From: Fallopia convolvulus
Taxonomy: Eukaryota > Streptophyta > Magnoliopsida > Caryophyllales > Polygonaceae
Reading direction: 5' to 3'
Assembly: GCA_964016875.1 (NCBI GenBank)
Contig: OZ024724.1
Coordinates: 25,829,962-25,893,961 of the forward strand
Length of the DNA stretch: 64,000 nt
Shown: positions 43,310-54,272 of the stretch, piece by piece
Layout of the letters: every line of letters starts with the position of its first letter
Numbering within the stretch: position 1 is the stretch's first letter
Translations under genes and position numbers: made by a program
The notes under the pieces: generated by a model
What the model was told of the DNA's origin: nothing
The model's database searches: none
The model's input: only the letters and a program-made list of their open reading frames with translations

Positions 43310-45236
43310 GCCTAATGTCGACTCTTGCGCCCAAGAAATCATCAATGCATGTAAGCAAAGAATGGAAGCCACTTGCAAGTTTGAGGGAAGAAGAGGAGAA
43401 TCCCTCCGACGACATCTTGGCCTTTGAGGTTAGTTTGATCGACCTCTCTTGACCCCTCTTGGCTTGTGTTTTCTAGTGGTAGTGCTTGTTGTGTTTTTTG
43501 GCCTAGTGGGTGGTTCTTGTGGTTTGTTGCTTGGGCCGTGTGGGTTGGTAGAGCTTTTTGATGTGTAGGGGTCGAGTAGTTCGCACCTAGTTTTGAGTAG
43601 TAGTTTGCCCTTGTTGGTGCACATATGGGTGCCGAGGTTCACTCGGGTTTTGGAGTACATATTTATAGGCTTTGTGTCTATAGTTTGGGTTTGGGGTCAT
43701 AGACCCGTTTTTGTTAGGCCCGTAGGGCAGTTTTGATCGGATCTGCGTATCCGAGTATGGCGTTGTACTTTTTTCACCTTGACTTTTAATGGTCAAGCGT
43801 GTTTTGTATATCCCCCTCTCTTTCTATATATTTACCACGTTTCGAGCTACGAGCACTTCGAATTGGCCTCTACCTCTAGAAATAATACGAAGGCAACAAA
43901 AATCATGTTTTCGTTTATTTTTTCATCCCTGTTTACGTGAAATGAAATAAAACCTGCAAAGCTAGAGCTGCTGCTGAGGATTTTCCTCCTACCCTTTTTC
44001 GTCTTTCTTTCTGTGCTTCTTTTGGTGTTTTTTGTGTTACATTTGGAAAAACAATTGAAATGCAAACTTGTCCCCATTTTAGTTCCTGTTGGTGGTCCTG
44101 GTACTTTTTCTTTGGCCACTTATGCAAATCTGAACGATTCTAGAAAAGCAATTTTTGAATTTGAAATATGGCCGCAACGATTACAAAATAACCCTATTAT
44201 AAGCTGAATCTGAAAACCGAAAAAGATAAGGCCACAAGGGGTGCCATACAGAAGAATTGAAGTTGAACCGACGCCGTTTTGGGCTGTCACAACTCCCAAG
44301 AAGAAAAAGAAGAAGAAACGAAATTCGAATTTTGATTTTCTAAATGGTGAACTTCAGTTTTTTATGCATAGCTTCTTAGCTTTTATTTTCTGTGTATCTA
44401 ACCTTCATATAAAAAATTTGGGTGAGTTAGTTAGTTTTGATTTTCTTTTCCTTTTTGTTCCTATAAACAATTTTGATTTTTATTTTGATGCGGCAGGGTT
44501 GTAATTTCGATGTTTAATTTTGGCGTGCAAGAAACCCCAATTGGACTTCAGAAGGGCAATGCAGCTCGAAGCCAGCAGCAGTGTTTTATAATTGAACTGA
44601 ATCCAGGGAATTTGGGATCTTGCTTGAAATAGGGTTTTCTTGTGTGGGTTTCGAAACTTGAACGACTTTATTAATGTTGAGGAAATGAAAGGGTAAAAAG
44701 GGTTCAAGTTTCTTTGGGTCTCTCAGGATAAGTCGCTTTCCGTCGCACTATTTGGCATTGTAGTGTAATTTTCAGTGCAGTTCCATCATCGCTGTGTATT
44801 GAAAATAAGTGCCTCTCCAGTCTCTCCTAAAGCAACCCACAGGATAATCATTTCAGGCTATCTTTTTTCTTAATCATTATCATTATTATGACTATTTTTA
44901 CAAAATTTGGATCCAAATGATATTCTCTTTTGCTATTGTACATTGTAATCTTCATTAGTGTGAAGAAGAGAGAAAGTGGGCTACTGAAATGAGGGTTTAC
45001 TTTTTGTAGGTTGTGGTCTGTGTTGTCATTCAAATCTTCATTAGTGTGTCTTTTCATAGGGGAATTGCAGGCTACTGTGTGAGAATAGTGCAATTTTGTA
45101 CATGGGTTTTGTTTCTTGGGTGAAAAGGAGTGTATTGGGTGTGAAGTGAACCAGCGGACAGAAATAAACACATTATCTGGACCCTTTGAGCTGCTGTCAG
45201 GCAAATTTTTGAAGTGAATCATTTTGGTTTAAGAGA
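43310..45236 (+). other. LINE 3' UTR remnant, then kinase upstream region
   Basis: 43310-43850 is LINE 3' UTR by continuity. 43850-45236 holds the presumed kinase promoter and 5' UTR: AT-rich, with a (GAA)n run at 44300-44320. No other gene is supported, and no clear TATA box was singled out. Confidence 0.45.
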
Positions 45237-48200
45237 ATGAGTTTTCAACAGAAAATTAGTGGGAAAGAAGACAATGTTTCCAGTTCCAGTGTTGATGATG
45301 GCGGCAGGGGAGAGAAGGTTTTGGTTGCTGTTAAAGCTTCAAAAGAAATTCCAAAAGCAGCACTTATATGGGCTTTAACACATGTTGTTCAGCCTGGTGA
45401 TTGTATCTCACTGATTGTTGTTTTACCCACACAAACTTCAGGTATCTATTGGTTCTTGTTCTCATCATTGGCTTCATTGATTCGTTTGGTAAATTAAAAA
45501 GCTTTTTCTTTTGTCCAATTAGGTAATGATTATGCTGCTTGGTTCCCTCTATACTTGCATTTCTTTTTCTCTTACATCGACCAATGAAATGAATACATAC
45601 AAAATTTTGCTTCATGGAATCTTGATTTAGATTCCTTTTCAACCATGGAATTGTGGCTTGGTTGACCTTTGTTTCTGGGTTTTTCCCTATTTAGGATTGA
45701 AAGAGGATTTGACCACTATTTGAAGGCATTTATGAAGGGTTAATAACTTATATGGGTTACATGGATGCTTTTCAGGAAGAAGGTTGTGGGGATTTCCCAG
45801 ATTTGCTGGGGATTGTGCCAATGCCCACAAAAGGTCTCTAACTGGAACTTCTTCCGAACACAAATGTGAGATCAGTGATTCATGTTCTCAAATGATTCTT
45901 CAGCTGCACGATGTCTATGATCCAAACAAGGTTGGTTGGTTGGTTTAGAGACTCTGTCATGTTACTGTATTTCATGCTCTCTTTTTCATTGAATGTAACT
46001 GATGATACTTCTTTATCTAAATTCTAATCCCATGTTTTAGATTAGCGTCAAGATCAAGATCGTTTCTGCCTCACCTTCCGGTTCAGTGGCTGCAGAGGCT
46101 AAACAAGTTCAATCCAACTGGGTTGTGCTGGACAAGTAAACTCCCATTCGTTCCTCAGAATCAAGAAAAAATAATGTTAGCAATAGCTTTTCTAATAGCT
46201 GTTCTAACTTTCAGGGATCTCAAAAATGAGGAGAGGCATTGCATGGAAGAACTACACTGTAATATTGTTGGTATGAGGCGCTCCCATCCAAAAGTTCTTC
46301 GGCTTAATTTGGTTGGTTCACCATCTATTGACCATGAAACAGCTTATTCATCAACTTCCAAAGCTGATGAACCTTCATTGTACAAAGCTACAAGCAGCAG
46401 CCCAGAGTTGTTCACTGCTACAGAAGCTGGAACTTCATCGGTGTCAAGCTCTGATCTTGGATCTTCACCAATTTTCATCCCAGGCATCAATAGGGAATTC
46501 AAGAAAGAAGAGCCAGTGGCTATAATGGAAGCTAGAGAATCGTATTCAGAAACCGAGAGTGAAACTTCAACCCCATGTTCAACAAGTGCAGGTTTCCAGC
46601 ACTGGATCCATGACCATTTCAGATCTCACAGAATCAATGGCCAGGATCAAGCTTCCCCATCTCAGGCACTACTAGAAAAGTTATCTAGACTTGATCAAGG
46701 ATTTGCATCTAAATTAGATTTTGCTGCAAGCGTAAGAGAAGCCATATCCCTTTCAAGAACGGCACCACCAGGACCGCCTCCATTGTGTTCAATATGTCAA
46801 CACAAGGCACCGGTTTTCGGGAAACCTCCAAAGTGGTTCAGCTATGCTGAGCTGGAGCATGCAACGGGAGGATTCTCACATGCTAATTTTCTGGCTGAAG
46901 GAGGGTATGGTTCAGTTCACAGAGGAGTGTTGTCTGATGGCCAGGCAATTGCTGTGAAGCAACATAAGTTGGCAAGCTCACAAGGGGACATTGAGTTCTG
47001 CTCAGAAGTTGAAGTGCTGAGTTGTGCCCAGCACCGAAATGTCGTTATGCTTATAGGATACTGTATTGAAGATCAGAGGAGACTGCTGGTTTATGAATAT
47101 ATTTGCAATGGATCACTTGATTCTCATCTATATGGTATAGTCAAATTCAATGTCTACCCTCTTTTTTAAAAGGGAAATCCCGGACCTTTCAGTTTTTGCC
47201 TTTTACTTTTGGTCTTTAAAAAAAAACTTATTTATCTTGGTACCTTTGAGGTTTTGGCTTTTCCTATTGACATCCCTCTTTGGTTCAAATCAGTTAATCT
47301 CAAGCTCGCCATTGTTTTCCTCACCCTTAAATTAGTAGGATTCAACTCTTAAAACACGCAAATTCATAACCAAACCACATCAATTTGAATGTGTAAACAA
47401 CTTCTTAACAACTCCTTAAATTAGAGGATTGTTTTAAAATTCAAATTGATGAGGTTTGGTTATGAATTTGAGTGTTTTAAGAGTAAAATCCTATTAATTT
47501 AAGGGTGAAGAACACAATGGTGAGTTTGAATTTAATTAATTCGAACCAAAGAGAGGTATCACAAGGAAAAGCTAAAACAGAGCTCCACTAGGGTGGCATA
47601 CCAATGACTTTGCTAACCTTAGGGGTACCAAGAGGAATAAGTGTTTTTTAGGACCAAAAAAAAAAGGCAAGCCAAAAGGTATCTCCCTTTTTAAAAATGA
47701 TATTATTAATGCATAATAAGTATGGAAGTCCATTGGTACCAATGACCTTGTTGAGTGTCTGAATTGATTCTGTATAGATCTAATGTCTCTCAATATTACA
47801 AGCTGAGAAGTGTTGGAAATGCAAGCCGTAAAGAAATTTGTGTTCTGGTAATTTTCAGGGCAAAACAGAGCTCTACTAGGGTGGCATGCTCGACAAAAAA
47901 TTGCTGTTGGAGCAGCACGGGGACTACGGTATCTCCATGAAGAATGCAGAGTTGGATGCATTGTACACCGTGACATGAGACCAAACAACATTCTTCTCAC
48001 GCATGATTATGAACCATTGGTATGTATGTCCAAACTCCTAACTTACAAGACATGAACTTACTTGGAATTTACTGAAATAGGAGTCTCATTCTTTGATGGA
48101 ATTCAGAATCCCATTGCTCTGTTTCTTTGTACTCTTGCATAAACCTGACTCAAAGGATTTTTATGACTATAAATAATATTCTAATAGCTGTGTTATTAAT

Positions 48201-49273
48201 TTTGTAAATTCAAGGTGGGGGATTTTGGCCTGGCAAGATGGCAACCAGATGGAGATACTGGTGTACAAACCAGAGTAATTGGAACCTTTGGGTACAATTT
48301 CCTGAGCTCTTACCCTTTACTCAGTACTTCAATTGTGGGGTTAAATTGACAATTATTTGTGCGCGTGTGTGTGTGTATGTATCTTAACAGTTATCTAGCT
48401 CCCGAGTATGCTCAAAGCGGGGAAATCACAGAAAAAGCAGATGTTTATTCCTTTGGTGTTGTATTGGTGGAGCTGCTCACTGGCCGAAAAGCTGTTGATC
48501 TCAGTCGCCCAAAGGGCCAGCAGTGCCTTACTGAATGGGTACATACACACTGCTTTTGGATAACTCAGTTGCTTCTTGTGCTTGCTCTCATTAATAGTAA
48601 TTGTAAAATATTGCAACAGGCACGGCCACTCTTGGAAGAGTATGCCATTAACAAGTTGATCGACCCTCGTGTTGGACACCACTACTCAGAACTGGAGGTT
48701 AAATGCATGATGTGTGCTGCATCCTTGTGCATACGGAGGGATCCTCATTCAAGGCCTCGAATGTCGCAGGTTAGGCCTTCATTTATTCAAAACACAGACT
48801 CGTAGGTTAGGCCTTGCACATTTGACAAACCTATCTAAAGCTGTCTGCTTTTTAGTATGGACCGCAACTTTTTTGAAATGTGTACAAAGCTTATATAGAT
48901 ACTGGTGTTGATAAGGATAGAAACTTTAAATAACCTGTGATAAAGTGGGGGTTTTGAGTAATTAAACCATATCTGTTTGGTGTTATGCTGTATACCTGAT
49001 AAATGGACAAGTGAATAGTTAAATGCAATCAGCCAGCAAATTTGACTTGCTATTTATGTTCTTGTGTTGGGAGAGTAGGTACTTTGCATTCTGGAAGGAG
49101 ACATGCACATTGACTCAATTTACACGTGGACCCCTCTTCGCGATGGAAGTTGTAGTGGGCGACTTGGGGACGATGACAGCCAACATCAATCGTACAACGG
49201 GACAGAGGAATCGGATGTATGCAAGGGAAGCTTCTCGTTCGACTCGGTGAGTGCAGCTTTGTGGGCAAAATGA
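45237..49273 (+). CDS. receptor-like cytoplasmic kinase with N-terminal USP-like domain, 701 aa, nine exons
   Basis: Exons: 45237-45441, 45776-45930, 46041-46135, 46215-47134, 47859-48019, 48215-48291, 48391-48538, 48620-48769 and 49079-49273. All introns are GT-AG and all phases agree, giving 702 codons including the stop. Residues about 26-125 resemble a universal-stress/adenine nucleotide alpha hydrolase-like domain ('VLVAVKASKEIPK', 'ALIWALTHVV'). A Ser/Thr-rich linker and 'CSICQHKAPVFGKPP' follow. The kinase domain starts at about residue 370, with a glycine-rich loop ('AEGGYGSVHRG'), Lys400, HRD Asp497 and DFG Asp515, and 'GTFGYLAPEYA'. It closely resembles Arabidopsis At3g13690 and the group often labelled 'inactive protein kinase SELMODRAFT_444075-like', yet the core catalytic residues are present. 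It probably acts in the cytosol or at the plasma membrane; the substrate is unknown. No stop or frameshift is seen, so it is likely functional. Confidence 0.95.
47160..47700. mobile_element. fold-back (MITE-like) element in kinase intron 4
   Basis: Two arms of about 240 bp pair as an imperfect inverted repeat centred near 47420. For example, 47323-47400 (containing 'CACCCTTAAATTAGTAGGAT') pairs with 47443-47510. The right arm has an extra stretch of about 39 bp (47576-47614) absent from the left arm. Target duplications were not resolved. The intron ends remain intact, so splicing need not be harmed. Confidence 0.75.
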
Positions 49274-49730
49274 GAAGAGCGTTGTATTGTATTATTACAT
49301 TTGGTTTAGGGATGCCATTCATACCCATATATGGTAGTGTATAGCCATGATGATGATGTCTCTTTAGAGCTTTGGCTTGTAAGTTGTGATTTTCACAAGA
49401 TAGGCCAATGGACTAATGCTCCATAACACTTGCCAATTTCATATATTCATTTTTGGTAATCCTTAATTCATGTGCTTCATTGGCATTTCTTTTTGCAAAC
49501 ATTCGTTAAAATGTCTATTCAATGGTGATATGTTGTTATGGTAATGCTAGTACATCCGTCTCAGAAAGAGAAATAACACAATGCCTTCACAATGTGGTCA
49601 TCATATAAATTACATCTATTATAGAGAATTGAGATTTGATGCAAATTCGTCTTATCAAAAAACCAATAAATGTGAGGATATAGGCTTAGGAACAGTAACT
49701 TTCCAACGCTAACATAAAATCCCGTGCCCC
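49274..49730 (+). other. kinase 3' UTR and downstream flank
   Basis: AT-rich with no ORF. A polyadenylation site is expected within a few hundred bases of the stop, but no single signal stands out. Confidence 0.4.
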
Positions 49731-49880
49731 ATGATATTTTACTCCACTAAATTTGCCATTAATTTTTCCCCGTGAAATTTTCCTTCTCCACCAATACTGT
49801 AGGCCCAATGATATTTTATTCCACTAAATTTGCCATTAATTTTGCCCCGTGAAATTTTCCTCCTCCACCAATACTGTAGC
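49730..49880. repeat. 76-bp direct duplication
   Basis: Two tandem copies carry 'CACTAAATTTGCCATTAATT' and 'CCACCAATACTGTAG', with a few differences. They lie just before the Helitron end described next, where such repeats are common. Confidence 0.85.
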
Positions 49881-49937
49881 CCAATTACATTAATGGGCTG
49901 AATACCATAGCCCAATTACAGAATTTGCCCAATTTCG

Positions 49938-49964
49938 CCCATGCGAAGCATGGGTCCCAACTAG
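49938..49964 (+). mobile_element. Helitron 3' terminus
   Basis: CCCATGC-GAA-GCATGGG forms a 7-bp perfect stem with a 3-nt loop (49938-49954), followed six bases later by CTAG (49961-49964) and then T. This is the canonical Helitron 3' end (hairpin plus CTRR, inserted before T). The 5' TC end was not located and no Rep/helicase is seen, so it is a non-autonomous copy whose body lies to the left, possibly including the 76-bp duplication. Confidence 0.7.
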
Positions 49965-50951
49965 TAGCGTAAAATGTGAGTAAATCTAGTTTGTTAGATT
50001 TGATAAATTAACGGTTAGGTGTACTTCTCATATTTTTTTTAAACATAGGGGTGTATTTTTGTATTTTTCCCCGACAAATTAGAACGTTGGTGTAGTGTGT
50101 CATCTTCTTCCACTTGAATGTGCACTCTTCATCCGAGATTTTGATTAAAATTTCTCCATATTCATTGCCACTTGCTTCTATTTTGGCTTATTTTTGTGTG
50201 TGTCGACCTCAATTGAAGTTTTATTTTCATGGATTTTGGTATAAGTTGCTTTCATATGGTCTCAATTTCACATTTGGTTTTTTTTTTTCCAAATTTGGGA
50301 GTTTGTTACTTTGATTTACATGTAATTGGTCATTTTTTGTGTGTTTTTAGACTATTTTTTGTTGATTTTACTCAAATCTATGAAGTTTGTGTATGCTTGG
50401 CATTGTAATATGAAGCTTTTGATTGAAAATATAGGGTAATGGTCAATGCTCTGACTATGTGTTCGATAAATTGTCCAAATAATCAACTTAGAGCTTCACC
50501 TTTTCTAATTTCCTTGTATTTTCTCCGATTTTAATTGTTTCTTCTTTGATAAAATGAATTTAGTTCTGCTAGCAACTTTGGTCTACGTGAATTGGTAGAA
50601 GCAATACAACAAGAAATCATTACAAATGACATTCATGTTCTTTTTTATGAAAATGTAATTATGTATTAATGAACCCATACCTGTATGACTATGGTCTATG
50701 AACCACAACAAATGAAATTTATGAACTATATACATAGCTATAATAATAGTGTTAGTGACAAGGGAAAATTTTAAATGTTGCTTAATTATGGGGTGAGATG
50801 AAGAGGGGTTATTTTCAAATAGATGTTATGCTTATAACATTATAATTATGTATTGACGAACCCATATATATAGTTACAATGTTGTACTCTTTCTTGTGTA
50901 CTTATAATTTTCTCTTTGTGTGGTGATTGTAAAAAGTAATTCTTAAAGCAT
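49965..50951. other. AT-rich intergenic sequence
   Basis: No credible ORF. From about 50690 the phrase TATGAAC starts to recur and it continues to about 51460, giving a loose, degenerate repeat. Confidence 0.4.
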
Positions 50952-51015
50952 ATTAACCCCAAAGGGAGAGTAATGTGTTTCATTGTACATGATGTGGGTT
51001 CGAATCCTACATATG
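50952..51015 (+). repeat. tRNA-derived SINE head, plus orientation
   Basis: It has a tRNA-like layout with a B box GGTTCGAATCC at 50997-51007 and an A-box-like 'CCCCAAAGGGAGAG'. It is homologous to the inverted copy at 51502-51564: both start ATTAAC and end ACATATG. It is too degenerate to be a working tRNA gene. Confidence 0.55.
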
Positions 51016-51501
51016 AACCCACGAAATAGAACCACTTTTTATGAATTTGAAGTCATGAGACTTACTACTATGAGCAAGACATTCATAAACCGTAAGAAAA
51101 CCTATTATGAAACTTAACTGTCAAATTTACCCACGAAATACCATTTATGAACCAAAATACATGACACAAATAACAAGTATTGTGAATTAAATTTCATGAA
51201 CTTTTGTGACAATTGTTATGAACCTTACCGTATTGACAATAGGATACCATTTGTGAAATAGGATACATCAAGTATTAATATTATGAATTAAATTTCGTGA
51301 ACCTTATTGACAATTGTTATGAACCTAACCCTATATAAAAACATGAGCCAATAGACCAAGTTCTATGAACTAAAAGACATGAATGGTAAGACGGAATATT
51401 ATGAACTTATGCTTATAAAAACAAGAACCAAAAGATCAACTTTCAGGAACCAAAATAACAACTCGTGTGACTTAAAATACATGAATCATAAGAAGAATTA
51501 G

Positions 51502-51564
51502 CATATGTGGGATTGAACCCATATCAAATGTGCGCAAGCACTTTGCTTTATCATTTGAGTTAAT
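51502..51564 (-). repeat. tRNA-derived SINE head, minus orientation
   Basis: On the minus strand it has a B box GGTTCAATCCC and an A-box-like 'AACTCAAATGATAAAG'. It faces the plus-strand copy across about 490 bp, so the two downstream bodies point at each other. Confidence 0.55.
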
Positions 51565-51569
51565 GTTGT

Positions 51570-51820
51570 GGTGGAAGTCGAGCCCTTTTAGCTTCAGCTC
51601 GTTGATCCACTTCCATTCACTCAACCTCACGTTGAGTAAAGCCTTGCAAACGGATAGTCATTTAAGCAATCGTCTGTTGTAGAGCTTCCATAGCTTCATT
51701 ACGGTCCCCCATGTTATGTCTTTGAGATTCTCGGGCTTCCCTTAATCTAGCGTGAAGACATTGTTCAGGCTCGGGATCGGGATCGTGTAGTGGTGTGCTA
51801 GAATTTCTCCCTCTGCGCAT
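51570..51820 (-). pseudogene. start of an Athila-like gag, truncated
   Basis: ATG at 51820-51818 on the minus strand gives 'MRRGRNSSTPLHDPDPEPEQ' and about 50 further codons before two in-frame stops. It lies about 110 bp downstream of a tRNA-Asp-like primer site. Homology ends near the SINE at 51564. Assigned to gag by position. Confidence 0.5.
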
Positions 51821-51926
51821 ACACTAAAGGAATCACCTAAAACCAAAGACAAACGGAAACAAATCAAGAAAACAAAAGGGGACTTAGATAAACTATTCCA
51901 TTACAACAACCTAAAACTATCAATAA

Positions 51927-51943
51927 TCCCCGACAAAGGTGCC
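51927..51943 (-). other. Athila-like primer-binding site (tRNA-Asp type, degenerate)
   Basis: The minus strand reads TGGCACCTTTGTCGGGGA, close to the TGGCGCCGTTGCCGGGGA used by Athila and related gypsy elements. It adjoins the LTR starting at 51950 on the plus strand. Confidence 0.75.
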
Positions 51944-51949
51944 AAAACT

Positions 51950-53455
51950 TGTTGTTATGGTTTCCCACACACTCGCAAGAATACGAGATCTATCATAGTA
52001 TTAGATCAGGATCGAATCACGAGATTATTTCTGTTTTAGTAAATTCTAGAAACCATTCCTAAGTCAAATATAATGATTTGTAGTGTAATTCTTACTATAA
52101 AAAGCAAGCAGAGCAAGTAAATTATGAGAATGAAAAGTATATGAGAAAGCAAAGTTCCAAGGCAAGGAATCCCCCACAACTTTGATCAACGGAGTTTGAA
52201 TCTCACTTCTACCTAGACCGAGTTGGAAATTTTGTTATGAAGGTTATTGTCTAATGTCATAAATTAATTTTTATCAAAGTATAACTCAATGTACTTCTAT
52301 CAAATTAAGAACTCACTTTCGTGACGAAACAAAAGCGATATAAGCCCTTTAAGCTCTTAGAAATCTAGATGAAAAATCAAACTTGCCTCACTTTCGTGAT
52401 GCATCAAACTTGACTCAAACACCTAGAAGTTCTATGACAATCTCAAGATCAATTCTAGTTTTTCCAAATAGATAGAACCACCTCTCGATGTGTTCTCTCT
52501 ATTTTGTTTACTTATTTAAACCACCACCTCTCGATGCACAACCTAAGCAAGATTCTAACCTATTAGATGAAGCCCCTAGAATAAAATCATATTAGTTTTC
52601 CAACTCAATTCAAGCAAAGGATATTGAATCTAATTTGCTTCACATTGTTGGGATCAACCCAACCCTAGAACTATATAGTTTAGCCTAGCATAATGAAATT
52701 CATGATCAAAACAATAAATTTAAACATAGAAGAACAAACTAAATCAATATTGAAAGGGAAACTTACTAGGAATTCAATTGAAAGAAACAAAGTAGATCTA
52801 AGAGTGCAAATTCTCCAAATTGTAAGAACGTAGAACTAAAACCTAGAAAATCTCCCCCCTCTCTCTACTAGAAATTAGAATAATATAAATGCATAATATC
52901 TCTAACTTGTCTTCCAAGGAGTTAAAAAAAGTATAAACTAAAGATATCAAACAATACAAACAATATCGGGCCCAAAACAAAGCCCAAAATGTCGGCGCGC
53001 AACAAAACAGGAGACTCACGACCGTGACTTTTGACTTTCACGGTCTTGAGTTCACTTCGCAGCATACTCATGGGCAGACTCACGACCGTAAATTTTTCCC
53101 GTGACGCTTACACTTAGCCTCCAAGACCTCTTCCAGCAGTGAAACTCCATTCAAGACAATGAAACTTGCATGTGACTCCTACACTTAGCTAGTTTCTTGC
53201 CTTTATAGCTTCTTATAGGTCTTCTAAACTTCTTTCCTTTGCTCCATAAGATCCACCATCATTCCCTTGATCTCAACTTCGCCTTTAGCATCCAAAAACG
53301 CCATCAAAACACCTATATAAGCAAAACACATTTGTATAGACTTCCATATCTCAAATAATACGAAAATCACACGAAGCCACTAAAAACTAACCCTAAAAAA
53401 AAGAAAGCTATATCTAAAATTCACATGCAAACCAAACAAACAAAATAAGATGACA
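51950..53455 (-). repeat. Athila-like 5' LTR (remnant element 1)
   Basis: About 1.5 kb. Plus-strand ends are TGTTG.. and ..TGACA, matching the end types and length of the LTR at 55466-56950. A TATA-like ATTTATATTA lies on the minus strand near 52890-52881. A GACCGTGA..TCACGGTC hairpin lies at 53020-53045. The element body beyond the start of gag is missing. Confidence 0.65.
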
Positions 53456-53851
53456 TCAATTAATAGGCTATAGACTACAAAATAACTTCGGCATACGTAG
53501 TATTATTCTTACCAACTAATTCCTAGATGAGTAGATGACATTATTTAATTGACTGGCTTTAATGATCTATTTTTTCTTGATCTATGGTTACAAGGACTCC
53601 ATGCACACAACTAAGGACGTGATCAAAGGCGCACAATAAGGATGTATATAATATAACAAATTCCCATGTTTCTTTTTTTGTTTTAAAAAACGAAACAATA
53701 ATGAGAACATATAATCCTTCAATGAGGTACTACAAAATAGGCAAGAAAACATAAAATCTCTCTGTTAGCAACAACAAAACCAATACATAGGAAATTAACA
53801 ATGTAAACCAAACTCTTCTTTCAAGACTCTTCAAAGATCTTAGTCTCTTGG
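53456..53851. other. short intergenic stretch
   Basis: AT-rich with no supported gene or repeat. It separates the Athila-like remnant from the next gypsy LTR. Confidence 0.4.
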
Positions 53852-54243
53852 TGATACGCATACGGATCCGCCAGACGAACCAAGGACTAGACCGGTTCGT
53901 CAGCGTCGGGCTTGAAACAGATTTCGGGATCAATATTAGTTATTTTATTATTTTATTTTATGGCTATTTTGAATTAAGTAATTTTTAAACAGGAGTTCTA
54001 CTCCCTTCTCAAGTTTTCTTTGCGGTTCTTTCCTGAGTCGCTTTTATTGAACCGGTAGGGCATAGCTTATATAAACCCTTGTAAGCTAAGTTGAGATTTT
54101 ATCCAAGAAATAAACTCTTCTGCCCTAATCCTCTGTCTCTCCCTCTTCCCTTTCGTCTCTCCCTGCCTCGGGCCGTGTGCCCTTTCCTCTTCCCGGTTTC
54201 TTGGTATATCTTTCCTTGGTACGCTAGGACATCTAGTGTATCA
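53852..54243 (+). repeat. gypsy 5' LTR, 392 bp
   Basis: TGATA..TATCA ends, TATA box TATATAAA at 54068-54075 and a pyrimidine-rich leader after it. It is followed directly by 'ACTGGTGCTTTCTGA', the likely primer site (the tRNA was not identified). Confidence 0.7.
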
Positions 54244-54272
54244 ACTGGTGCTTTCTGATCGAGCTCGTTTCA

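Larger units (their letters stand above)
26440..43850 (+). mobile_element. L1-like non-LTR retrotransposon, split by a copia insertion
   Basis: ORF1 has DUF4283 and a zinc knuckle. ORF2 has an endonuclease, an RT with FADD and a zf-RVT-like C-terminus, the standard layout of plant L1 elements. The copia element at 29634-40552 lies inside ORF2. The outer boundaries are approximate: no poly(A) tail or target duplication was recognised. Confidence 0.85.

Noticed and set aside
47135..47169. Kinase exon 4 reading on into intron 4
   Set aside because: The donor TATG|GTATAG and phase with exon 5 fit the family; the extension is intron sequence.
51502..51564. Functional tRNA gene
   Set aside because: The B box is good but the acceptor stem and anticodon arm do not fold convincingly.
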